The notes beneath the pieces were generated by a model. That model did not search any database. It was given only the letters and a program-made list of their open reading frames with translations, and was not told where the DNA came from. 64,000 nt of DNA from Paraspadella gotoi. Taxonomy: Eukaryota; Chaetognatha. The stretch spans positions 14,439,694 through 14,503,693 of the forward strand of contig CM119267.1 in the NCBI GenBank assembly GCA_051294375.1. Direction: 5' to 3'. Below are positions 11,426 through 23,600 of the stretch, piece after piece. The position numbers were made by a program, and so were the translations under genes. How positions within the stretch are numbered: position 1 is the first letter of the stretch; every line of letters starts with the position of its first letter.

Positions 11426-14334
11426 ATGCCAGTCTCAACGGTCCTTCGTCTTTTTCTTTGTCGTCATTTGAACGAACAGTTTCGAGTTTTGTCGACCATG
11501 ACAGCCAAAGATAAAATCAACTACGTACGCGTCAGGTAACTGTAAATGCTACAATTTTTAAAAAAATATTTAATTTGTGTAGTTAGTGATTTTCGTATAA
11601 AACAAAAGTTACCTTTTCAAATCAAATGTTAGAAATCGTTAAATTTTTAGATGATCTGATGAGCGGAATTTATTGTAGAGAATACACAAACGAAATAAGT
11701 TTATTTCCATTCCACGTTTAGAGAAAGTTTGTCCAACAGATCATACATTTTGTCGTCGCAAACGCTTTTGCACATAAGTGGCGGCGTCGTCGACATCGTT
11801 GTTGTATAGATTACCTTTTTTGGGTGTATGAAGCTGAAAATTTATATACGGCTTCTCATCATCGAGGTCCTTAAAATTGGGTGAGGACGTTTATTAAATA
11901 CGTTTTGTTTACGTTTTATTAAAACAAATAAATTTGCTCTTTTATTTTTGTTTCTTTCTTTCTCTCTTTTCTCTTTTAATTATATGTACTTGCTCAACTT
12001 TTATTTTTGTCTCTCTCTCTCTCTCTCTCTTTTCCCCCGTCGCTGATTCCTTGGGCTCTGCAGGGGCTTTTTCTTTTTCTCTCTTTTCTCCTGCTGATTC
12101 GTCCGAAAACGATTTGGATTCTCTCTCTCTCTGCGTTTTTATTAAATAAATATTAGGATTGAACTCGTACAATTAGGCATCGCATTTGTGCATGTTATCA
12201 TTTTGCTATCGCAACATCGGGTTTTTATTTCGTTCTTTCTCGTCACTCTCTTTATTTTTTTTTTTTTTTTTTTTCCTTTCCTTTCCATTCTTTCTTTCCT
12301 TTCCATTCTTTCTTTCCTTTCTATTCTTTCTTTCCTTTCTATTCTTTCTTTCCTTTCTATTCTTTCTTTCCTTTCTATTCTTTCTTTCCTTTCTATTCTT
12401 TCTTTCCTTTCTATTCTTTCTTTATACCTTTTCTTCTTTTTCTTTTGGTTTATAAACTTTTTTTTTCTCAAATTTGATTTTTTTTTAGTATCAAAATTTT
12501 TCGTCAATCCAGATTTTTCTTATGCGACTGCGACGATCCTTATGCTTTTAAGATTTTTTTTCATAATTTGATAATAATTTTTTTCTTTAGACCTTTGTCC
12601 GAAGAGCAGTCTCTTGACATTTCCTTCGCTTTTCCCCCGGTCACTTCGCTCTCTTCTGACGAAAAACCCAAGTATCTCAACTTTAAGCGCCCTCTATCCG
12701 AACCGCTCTCCGTCTCTCTCAACAAAATCGCCGCCTCTTTTGAAAAGCGATGCCAAACGAAAAAGAAGAAGCAAAGTGATTCTCCTGATGAAGGCGACGT
12801 CCCCAGGGATGAAATTCGAGCCCCCTCTCCTACCTCCGTCGCCCTCTGGAAGGGCGAATCGCTCGTCACCTCAAGTTCAATCCTTAACTCCGATGTTTGG
12901 GAACACACCCATCGCCTGCAAGTCGGACCTCACTTTTATCCCGTCGTTCGCAACCCTCCGCGAATCAAGTCGCTCAAACTCAATAAAACGAGAGTGGTCG
13001 CCGGGTGTCCATACGTTCCATTACTCGAACTGGAGAATGCCAAGCGAGACGATTGTCGTTTCGAATGGTGGCGCTCTATTAATATCCCTTCTCTTCCCGA
13101 AAATGGTGCCAAGAAATTGTGCGTGGATCGGATGGTGACGTCTTGGGAGCGAGTCGGAGATGATTTCTATTATGTGCCCGCGCAAGAGGACATCGGGCGA
13201 TTATTGATGGTGCGTTGCTACCCGCTGACCGACGATGATTCTTACTTCGTTGAACTGGCGATGCCCGTGCCTGTAACGGCGCTACCGATGAAACCGAGGG
13301 AGGTTTTTCCCTTCGAGAAAAGACAACTATCGACTCCGTCTCCTTGTGCCGAAGGTGATGAGTTTCGTGTAGTCTGCTACAACCTTTTGGCCGACTTTTA
13401 TTCGGACTCGGAATTTTCACGGACCAGTCTCTTTGCCCATTGTCCCAATGAATGGCTTCACGGGGACTACCGGCGCCAACTACTCTTGCGTGAGATTCCT
13501 GGATATCATGGCGATGTCATTATCCTACAAGAGGTTGACAAAAAGATGTTTCGAAATGGTCTTACCGCCGTCCTTGGTGTCCATGGATTGTCCGGCACCA
13601 TGGCGACTAAGAAAGAAGTTCCCGAGGGTCTGGCCACATTTTGGCGCGACTCTCGGTTCAAGCTGGTGGAGAGCATACAGCACGAATACACTGATCTCCT
13701 GACAACGGATGATTTTAAAGACCTCGCTGCGGCCGTAGATGCTTGTCCTCCCTTGAAAGAAAAATTCAACGTTTTAAAGACGATCTTTTTGATCACCGTT
13801 CTTGAGGATGCCTGTTCTCCGGGCCGGTTCGTCGTCGTCGCGAACACACACCTTTTTTTTCAACCAGCCAGCCCTCACGTTCGCCTCATTCAAATGGAGA
13901 TTTTGCTGCGGACGTTGAGAAACATCGTACCCAAGTACGCCGATCGAGGATTAAGGGTCTCTTTAGTCTTAGGCGGCGATTTCAATTCCGTCCCCGAGAG
14001 GGGAATCGCTAAGTACTTGACTGAAAGAACTTTGAGCAAAAACTACAACGATTGGTATGCATGCGGAAGCGCAGAGTACGCAGGGCTGGATCTGCGGCAC
14101 GATTTCGACCTTATCTCAGCCTGCGATGAGCCCGCTTACACCAACTTCGTGGCAGGATTTTGCGGGACCCTTGACTATATTTACGCGGACGCGTCGGAGC
14201 TGACGCCGTCTCGCTCCATTCCATTTCCCAGTCACGAAGAAGTGACTTCTGAGATTGCGTTGCCTAATAGACTGTTTCCTTCGGATCACTTGCCGCTCGT
14301 CGTCGAATTACGGTGGAAACATTGTACCTTGTGA
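11426..14334 (+). CDS. PDE12: 2',5'-phosphodiesterase 12 (mitochondrial poly(A) exonuclease)
   Basis: EEP-family nuclease; in animals it trims mitochondrial poly(A) and degrades 2',5'-oligoadenylates. Exon 1 (11426-11535) encodes a basic, hydrophobic leader (MPVSTVLRLFLCRHL) fitting a mitochondrial presequence. It joins in phase 2 to exon 2 (12591-14334), giving 617 aa. Catalytic blocks: VCYNLLADFYSDSEFSRT, DVIILQEVD (catalytic Glu), VVANTHLFFQP, LVLGGDFNSVP, EPAYTNFVAGFCGTLDYIY, and SDHLPLVVELRWK with the terminal catalytic His. These match human PDE12 in order. The 1055 bp intron is largely a dispersed repeat also found at 42461-43616. The first exon was found by splice phase and would be missed by looking only at long open frames. 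Confidence 0.93.
11691..11752. repeat. Short dispersed repeat, second copy at 41272-41334
   Basis: CGAAATAAGTTTATTTCCAT and the following AAAGTTTGTCCAA recur in the last intron of the PGK-GAPDH gene (CGAAATAAGTTTGTTTTCAT, AAAAGTTTGTCCAA). It may be the outer part of the repeat that starts at 11753, or a separate short element. Confidence 0.5.
11753..12537. repeat. Dispersed repeat A, copy 1 (in the PDE12 intron)
   Basis: Shares many blocks with 42461-43616: CGCATAAGTGG-type start, TTTGGGTGTATGAAGCTGAA, AATTTATATA(C)GGCTTCTCATCAT, a CT-rich tract, AGGATTGAACTCGTA with GGCATCGCATT, TGCATGTTATCATTTTGCTA, and ATCCAGATTTTTCTTATGC. The ends carry CGTCGCAA at the left and TGCGACGAT at the right, resembling short terminal inverted repeats. 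No transposase is seen, so a non-autonomous DNA element is the likeliest class. An 18 bp minisatellite has expanded within it (12280-12425). Confidence 0.65.
12280..12425. repeat. Minisatellite, period 18 bp
   Basis: About eight copies of a CTTTCTTTCC/ATT pyrimidine unit of 18 bp, with early units carrying CCATT and later ones CTATT. Open frames through it on both strands are repeat artefacts. Confidence 0.8.
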
Positions 14335-14614
14335 TGTTTTCCTTTCATTTTATTTGTTACAATTTGTGAATAGAACAGTTGAAAAATTAGTAAAAACGGA
14401 GTAAATTAAACTCTGAAAATCATTAACATAATGGAGTAGGTTACTTACCTGCAGAATTTTCTTTGTTTTTAAAAATGATAATAATATATATTTTGACTTC
14501 GAGATACTTTGAAATCATCTGAAAAGCAATCAAAACGTTTAGCCGTGTTGTCGATGTGAAATGTGATTTTTTTTTTTTTTTGGACATTTTTTCCAGATGT
14601 AACACTCGCTCATT

Positions 14615-17600
14615 ATGGGCAACACAAGTAGCAACAGTGACAGCGACGACCACCACTCCGATGCAGGGTCGGACGACGGTGATGACTGCGTCAAAGTCGA
14701 CGCTGACGGCCCTGATGACGTTCTCATCTCCAGCCTGGCCGTCGTTTTTCGTCACAGCACCCTTCGGGAACTGGCGGCGAAGATTCGCGACGACGTTCCC
14801 GAGAACGTGGTACAGCAACACCAGACGTCGCTTCAACGCTGGCTCGAGGATCGCGTCAACCGCAACGAAGACACCGTCACCCTTGCCCAATTCACTGACG
14901 CCCTCATGAATCGCGGTGTGTCTCGTCAAGAGTGCTTGGAAGCTTTCGCCCAATTTGACGAGGAAGGGGATGGTATAGCGACCGTCGAGAATATGCTAGA
15001 GACTCTGAAGTCTTCAACTGGGGCAAAGTCGAGGGGCGATATAACAAACTGCATACGACGCCTCCAAGCCTGTAGTTTAATGCCGGGATTCATCGACGTC
15101 TACGCCGACAAGAACAATGTCGACGACGCTGCTTCCACCCATGGCATCCGGCTACTAAATTTTCTTTTACGCAATCGCGCCCCCTCTGAATCCCTTCCGT
15201 TTCAGCTTCTCGAAGGCTTTAACAACACTACCAAGATGCGACAGAACGTCCTTTCTTCGATGTTAACTAAGATGAAGGAAAGGGCGGATAAGAAAGTGGA
15301 AGAGACTATGCTAACTTCAAACGGAGTTGGCGAAGCTGGTGGGGAGGGTGAAGAACTAAAGCTGCTGGCCAAGTGTTACTCATTCATCGAGACTTCGACT
15401 AACAAAACTGACGTTTATAAGATAACTGATGGAGATCCCCACACTTTCTGGCAGTCTGACGGTTCTGCGAGATCCCATTGGATCCGATTAAGAATGAAAC
15501 AGGGTGTCGTGGTGAAACATCTCTCCATAACGGTTGCTGCAAGTGACCAGACTTACATGCCGCAGCTTGTGGTCATTAGCGCCGGAAGAACGCCCTACAG
15601 CCTGAAGGAGATAAAGGAAGTCAGGATTCCCAGTCAAATCACGGGGGATTTTGTGCTGATGGAAAACGCGAGGATGTTTTATCGTTATATTCAAATCAAC
15701 ATTCGCCGTTGCCATAGCGATGGCTGCGACGTTAAAATTCGCGGACTTAAGACGGTCGGAGTGAGACCCTCGCGTGATCCTGTCGTGAGTGTCACTGATG
15801 CTTCTGCTGTGTGGTTTCTTCAAATACTCGCCGCCACGGCGCAAGCTTCCCGTCCTATATCTCCTCACTTGCAACCATCGATCTTGGAGCACACGCAAAA
15901 CGCTCTCCGTCACATTCCGCCCTTGGCACTGAGTCCGAACGCCCGTGACAAACCGGGTTTTTTGAGTCCTCGACTGCTTCAGGAAGTTGACGCGTTTTTG
16001 AAATCGTTGATCCTTCCCAGTAAACTTTCGAGTCCGGGTGAAATCGTTACCGGGGAAGGATTGCACGCTCTTCTGTCTTTTGCTTTGGCTCGTGGAAACG
16101 TCGTTGCCGTCATCGACGTTCTCATCCGGTTGTTAGAATTCGATCTGCCATTGCCTTCTCTCGAGTTGGTCAAATCAATGAACCACGTTTGCGATCATCT
16201 CTGGCGCAAACACGGGTCCCAGCTCGATCTAGGATTACTAGGCACAGATTCTGGGCAAAAGGACGAAAAGTCGGGCCCCCAGATGGTTTTGACTGGCAAC
16301 TGGGCAAATGACTGTTACCTTACGAGAGAAGGAGTTGTTCGATCCAACATGTTGTTCTGTCTCTCTTCGTCGTCTGGCTATGAATCGTCGAAAACACCCG
16401 ACCCTGATAACGCGCTGACGGTCCAATTGACTAAGCTTCGCATTCGCGTTCAAAAAGGCGGCCAGGGCCCCAGATGCGGACTCGTCTTCATCTACGGCGT
16501 GGATCAAAGTCGCGCATGGTCATCGTCGTCGGATTTTAATTTGGACGAACACTTGGCTCAATTTGCTCAATACGATGATTGGGATTACGCTCGTTATGCG
16601 TCCCTTCAATCGCAGCGTCGCGACGGAGAGCTGAAGGACGTACTTTCTACGCCACCGTCTTTACTTCCGGTTGCTTGGTTTTCCTTTGAAGATGACTGGG
16701 ACGAAACTGATGTCAATCTCGATGAGTGCCATTTTGGTCAATTTATCCTGATCAAGTTTCTTCGTCCGCGAACTCCTTCGGTCGAGAGATTGGGCATTGT
16801 GGGGATTAAGTTTTACGGTTACAAGAGGAAGCCGCTTTTGACCCCAGATCTGGTTATGGGTCGAGTGGCGCCTATCAAGGAGCCATCGGCCACTGAAAAG
16901 GCCCTAGCATTGAAACCCTCGACTATGTTCATGCGAGTTTTGAGCTTCTTGGTCGACGTCTCCGAAGATCAAATGGTCATTCACCAAAAACTTAAAGCCT
17001 CCGGAGGTTTGAACGAATCAGGATTTCCCGGCGTCCGTAGCGCAGCCGGTCTTTTGGATTTCACCGATATGCACCTCGATTCTCTCTTGCGCCTGCTCGA
17101 CGCTCTCGCCCAGCGAAAGGGCATCGACGACGAGATCCTTCTCACCTCGGCGCGCGTTCACGTCGTTTTGCTTCTTCATATCCTAACTCCGATTCTGACG
17201 GAGAAGACGTCGCACGCGCTTCACCTGGACTCGTCAGAAAAGTTCCTCAAACTTCTTTGTGCTTACGTGGACGGCGATGCCGTCGCCGCCGGCAACGAAA
17301 TCCATGAATGCGAGAAGCGCGTTGCCACAATAACGCTGACCGATGGCGCCGCCGTTTTTTTCCCCGACAAGGAGGCGCGCCGGAAACAACTATTCTCCAT
17401 GATGACAAAATCTTCATTGGGGAACGTTGAAGCAACGGAGGAAGCTGCAGGTCAGGCTAGAACTAATGAATGAATTTAACAATTGAAAAAAAAACTATAT
17501 AGTTGTTGTGAAACATTAAATTTTTTTATTTTGTTTTTAAATCAAACGCAACGAATCAAAAGTAAAAATACTATATAATAGTTATTAAGTTTAGAGATTT

Positions 17601-20600
17601 GATAATAGTACATAAAAGTATACGAGGGTATGTTTGCCTGAGATAAGATAAGCATATAACTAGATACCAAGAGGTTCAGTGTTCATTAATATCTTGATGG
17701 AATGTAGACACATTTAGATTTAATACTGAAATATGTAAATGAGATTGAGAGATTCAATCTCATTTAAGATCATATGAAATAATCATCTCTTACAAAAGCT
17801 TTTTATTTCCATGAAAATTTAATTTAATATCTGTAAATATATGAAACTGTTATAAAATAAAATATTAACACAATATAAAATGAAATAACAGAAAAGTCAG
17901 GGGCAAGAAAGCTTATTTATTAAATGAATGGATAATTTTTATATTGGTTGTACCAATTTCATATAAATTATAAAATAAAATATAAAATAAAATCTCATAA
18001 TTAATAATAATAATATAATTTTAATAGTATAATAATATTATTAATAATATTTATATTCGCTTATCAATTATTATTATTATTATAAAATAAAATATAGTGG
18101 TAATAACCTTTCTTTTTCGTTATTATATGTATTGCTATTGGGGCAAAATGATTGTTTCACAACGAATTTTATGATAAAATAAAATTCGTTGTGAAACAAA
18201 ATCATTTTGCCCCAAAATAAAATATAAAATAAAATATGAAATGAAATGAAATGAAATTGGTACAACCAATATAATCTTATTAAAATGATATTCATAATAT
18301 AATATCAATAATAAAATATTATAATATTATCAATATAATATTATTTATAATAGTATTAATATTCGATCATCAATTATTTTTGAGACAAATGTGGGCCTAC
18401 TTTTTACCTTTTCGTATTACAGTCTGGAACTAACATCCAAATACGGAAAAGCAATTTTAGGGCTTTTGTAATAAATAAAAAATGTGACAACTCAAGCCTT
18501 TTTATTACAGAGAGCACAAAGTCGCCCCTCATATCGAGAAAATCTTCCGAAGCTCACTATGTCGGCGAATCAGTCACCGTCATCTTCCAATCACTTTGTC
18601 AATTCTTCAGCAACGTCGATCCTGCTGGTCTGCTTAATCTTCCCCGCAATGCTGATTCTGTCTTCGAGACCAGCTGCAACAGCGTGCTCGGAGTTATGGA
18701 AACTATGCTCTCTGTCGCCTACAAGCAAGCCGTCGATATTATTCTCACCGGCCATTCCAACCCCGATATGGTTCATTTCAACAGTCTCCTCAGTTCTCTG
18801 CAGATGAGCCTATTGTCTTGGTGTCATCAACAGATCCTCTCGACTTCCTCGTCCCCCGTCCAACAAGCTTCAGTTTTCTCCGTCGTCAAGGCCTACACAC
18901 AAATTATGATGAACAAGGCCGTGACCCTGTGCCGTGATCTCTTAGAGTTGGGCGACGCGGAGAAGAGAGTGTCGTCCCTGATTGAGCCGTTGGAATCGAC
19001 GTTTATGGCTTCGACTCTGCGCATTCTTATCGTGACGCTTTCCTCGAATGTCGCGTCCATCGTTGACTCCTCGACCAGAGTTCATCTGCTGCAGACGCTG
19101 ATGCCTTTAGCGTCGCAGCTGGAGGCCTTAGCTGAGAAGCTGCCCGGGTTGTTCTATCGCGTGGATTCGGAGGAGTGGCACGACTTCATATCCGACGACG
19201 TTGTTTTGCGCACTTGGGATATCGAGTCTCCGCACAACTACGAGAATAATCAACACTCTTCTCAGGTTGGTGAGATAAATATCAGGATTCGTTTGTGCTT
19301 AAGTATATTACTTGGTATTGTCATAGACTTACATTGGAAATGATTTTAGAAAACTAATTGATTTACACTTTTTTCGTTCAGATATTTTGCTGTCCTGGAG
19401 CTACGTCATTTTACGTGGAGTTCGACCCACGATGTGAAACTGAGCGCAAATACGACTACCTCGAATTCACCGAGTCTGACGGCAACCGCTCTCGTTACGA
19501 TCAGAAATGCGGCACCGCTTCATGGCCACTCAACGTAACCTTCAAGGGCGGCCACCGCCTGCACTTCCTCTTCCACTCGGACAGCTCGAACAACGAGTGG
19601 GGGTACAAGTTCAAGGTTATTGCTAAGGGACCTCCCGACATTCCCCTTTGCTGGATCTACGACCTTCAGCTCTCGGTGGCTAAGCTTTTTGGCGAACTAT
19701 GCGGAGCCACTATTCGCGTCGCCAACTCGGCCGCTAAACCCGCTTACTTGGACGCTGTCGACGAGTGGGAGGATGAGGAAACGCTGCTGCTGCACTCGGA
19801 ACTCTGGTCTACTCTCTTTCGCAGCGGCTACGTCACATCTCATTCCCTCGTCCGATCCCTTTCGGGCTGGCACAGTACCGGCGTCTCCGGGGGCGTCAAG
19901 GGGCCGCAGGGCTGCTCGCTCGTGTTCGAATTCATTCGGCACATGCTTAGCGATAACGATGAAGACGGCAAGACAGAGGCCGTAGCTGCCCGCGAACTTT
20001 TAAAGGAAGTTCGCTCCAAATTTACCGGATTATCAGTTGGCGGAACGGCCCTTGACGAAGCCGTAATTGCCATCTTCGGTGCTCTGATTTGGCACACGCA
20101 GGTCTTGAGGGAGGAGGTGGAAAGAGCGTTGGATTATCACGAAAAAGTGCCGGCGACGGAAGGTCTGCAACAGGCCTATCAAGTGGCCGAATCGATGCGA
20201 ATGCAAATGATCGAGCAAAGGCAAAAGATGCAGTTGAACGGAGAAAAAGATTGCGAGAAGCATATTGTAACAATCAAGGAAAAAGCGTTGTTTCTTTTGA
20301 AATTTGCTGGTGAGTATGAAAAAAACTTTAAGCTGTGAAATTGTAAAACATTCATTCTCTCGAATTTCACTCTACTTTTTTTTGTAAGTTAATATAAATA
20401 TATTAAAATTTTATAATCATAGATAAACAGATACATTTTAAAAATAAATAGAACTACATTGAAATGCATAAAATTAGTACATTCAAATACACAGAAATAA
20501 TTTGAAAACACTCCAAAATTGTTTTTGCGAAATCCAGTTTTAATTTTCGAATTTGGAAAAAAAACAAAGTTCGAAAATATGTGAACATGATTTGACCCAG

Positions 20601-23600
20601 CCTATTTAAGTATATTATTATTATTATTATTAGAATCTAACATTTTCCCCTAAATTTGGTTTGTTAGGTCTAAACAAAGTGGAAACTCGGGCGGAATCGG
20701 CGAAAAATCGCAGCAAACAACGCGCCCGTCCCCGCCGGTCTTCTCTACCCTCTTCTCAGTTGCGACGTGATAACGATTCGTCCAGCGCTCTTGGCGAGAA
20801 ATTCCCGGCCTTTCGCCTCATATTGGAGTTTCTCCGCGATTCTTTCGTCACCAAGGAGCGCGTGGACGCCATGTTGCAGGAGAGAACCAAACAGGCGCGT
20901 GCCGTGGCAAGCGTTTACAAGATTGCCTGCGACTTTCTCACCAGCGACGCCTCTCACTTTGCCAGTGACGCCGCCAGCGCAATGAAGCCCTCACAGATTT
21001 TTCAAGTACCTACCATTTTGTTTCTCCAACAACTTTTCGCGCACCAAGATTCATTTCCCAAGCACTACGCGGATGGTCTGGAGGGTTGTGGTCTCGAGCT
21101 TGAAGCTTCCGTAAGAACTGGGTTTTACCAGTTCATCCGAAAACTGCACGCATCAATCGCTAACTTCCGCAGGCTTTTTTTATCACCCAATGTTTTATTT
21201 CACCCATCGGTGTCTTCGGCTTACATCTGCGTTCTCTCCTACTTCATCCATTTTCTCGACATGAAGTGGCAGCCGTACGACTTGACTTTTCTCTCCGAGA
21301 TCAACTTTCCCCTAATGCTCATGGATGTAGCAAAGTCCACGGTGGCTGAGAGGCTGAAGACGGTGCAAGAAATCACGGAATCCGAAGAGTTGGATGAGTA
21401 CAAATTGAACATGCAGTGGTGGGAGCAGTGTAAGACAAACTCCTCATTCAACCAATGGTACAACGAGAAAGAAAAGGAAAAGGACGCAGACCCCATAATG
21501 GTTAAGAAGCGCCAAATGTTCATATCCAAATATTCCGATCTGCTGGAAGTGGAGATATCCTGTGATGGATGCGGCATTTATTTGCCCGGGCGACGGTATC
21601 GGTGTATGCAATGTGAAGACGTGGATCTTTGCTCGAATTGCTTCACATCTGGAGTCAACCCGACTTCCGCGGAAGCCAATTCAAAAGTGAGAAAGTCTAG
21701 TAATCTATTTTAACTCCATTTTATTTAAATTTAACGTAATTTGTTTACTGACATTGTACTGTTTGCAAATTTTTAGTCTGTCAAGCACTCGGAAGATCAC
21801 GACATGATTCACATGATGTTCAAGTGCGACGAATGCAACTGCTTCATTACTGGAACCCGCATACACTGCAACCTTTGTGAGGATTTTGACCTTTGCCTCG
21901 GCTGCTACAAAGCTGGTCATTTTCCCGCGGGCCATAACGAAACCCACGATGTGGCGACACACCCACGGATGACCCTACGATCTGGAAACCAGATGGGTGG
22001 ATCTCAAACGGGTGGTCTCTTACAATCATATATTCACCAGCATGTCTGGTTGCTTTTTTCCTCATTTTCTCTCTCCGTCTCCAATATGCTTCACGACAGC
22101 GATCCAAAGCAAGACGTTTACTTCCAGACGAAAGAACAGATACACGTCCGGTGCGTCGAGTTACTCATGAACTGTCTTCTTCAAAACGCACCTCAACTTT
22201 CGCGAAGCCTCGAGGCCACCGTCGACGATTCGATTGATGACAAGGGAAAGAACCATTTGTTACAGCAGCAGGAGGAGATCTTCGGCAACAACGCTCAGGA
22301 GAGAATAATGGGACTTTTGGGCGCCATGCTTCCACTCGGCGCCGAAGAGAAAAAGCACGACATAAAGATGACGAGATCCATTTTCGTATCCGAAGAATTT
22401 CTCTTCCTTTTATACGTCATCGCTTTTGGCGAATCGGGCCACGAGGTGAGTTTTTCTTTCACTTTTTAAAATTCAGGTTTTATACTTCACAATATCCTTC
22501 TTTACTATTCGATGTAGTTTTGTTTTCTGTTGGTGTTTTTTCTCTTTACTTTTAAAATGATAAATATTAAATAACTGCTACGTATTTAAAGACAATTTTG
22601 AAAAAAAAACCAAACTTTATTGTTCCAGCCAACTACGCAACATCTCGCCATGGGCCTCTTAGGTCATCTCCTTGTTTGCTCTTCACCCACTGTCTCCGAT
22701 GCTGCTATGTCATCGGTCAAAGAGGTCGCAGTTTCCGTGGAGCGAGCTCAGGACTGTAACTCTACTGCCTCCCAAACGCTCTACAAACTTTCGGAACGCA
22801 TCCGCAAATCATCTGTATGTTCTTTGGAGCCTCCCTCCCCAAGCGATTCTCATCGAATGTCTTTCCAACGCTTAGCAAGTCAAAACGATTCTGTATTAGA
22901 ATGCATCGAGGAAGTCCCCGCCGATGAGGGTCAAGAAGTTATTCTCCCTGATGTTTTCAGTGGACCCGATCCAGATATAGGGTCGGAATTATCGCGGGCG
23001 GTTGCCAGCACGCCCTTGCTTTTATCCCGCGTTAAATCCTCTCTTAGTTTCGTCTTCCCTGAACACGAAGTAAAAGAGGAAAGCCTAATTGAAGACGACG
23101 AAGACAATGAGAACGACGGGCCTTTAATTGGGTGCATTGAATCTCCAGGCCTTTATACGGTGGAGCAATTAATAGCTTACGGTTCAAAATGTCTGGAGAA
23201 GAGCGGCACTGAATGGGCGCATAGCATGGCTCAGCTTTTAGGGCGCCTAGCAGCCTCTCCTTCCTGGCTCCCGATTCTCAATCGCCACGTTTCCAAGTGC
23301 ATCGACGAGGCGTTAAAAAAAGATCGGTCGCCGACGTTAGAACTCATCTTCTGCCTCTACATCATCGCCGGATTTCCGGAAATAATTTCTATAGGTTCTC
23401 TGGTCAAGAGTTTAGATCCCGGATCTGATGGTAGCATGGGCATCGTCGTCAAGTATTTTCCCCTCGGTTTCGATAAGGCTACCAACACACTAGTCGTCGA
23501 TCTTAAGACTCGCAAGCAGAGGTATCGCAAGGAACGGAGATTGGAAGTCATCCACCAGGGCGTTGGAACTTTGGGAAAGCGCCACTGGACTTCATTCGTA

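Larger units (their letters stand above)
17451..18510. other. ZZEF1 intron 1, repeat-filled
   Basis: A 1060 bp AT-rich intron flanked by a phase-1 donor and acceptor. It holds a hairpin at about 17733-17775 whose sequence recurs inverted at 39943-39990, and a fold-back element at 17944-18270. No other gene is seen. Confidence 0.75.

Noticed and set aside
12142-12507. Minus-strand Lys/Glu/Arg-rich protein and matching plus-strand Phe/Leu-rich proteins
   Set aside because: They are translations of the 18 bp pyrimidine minisatellite and carry no independent support.
12568-12590. PDE12 start at 12568
   Set aside because: The MIIIFFF stretch is the polypyrimidine tract of an intron; exon 1 at 11426-11535 joins in phase and supplies a mitochondrial presequence.
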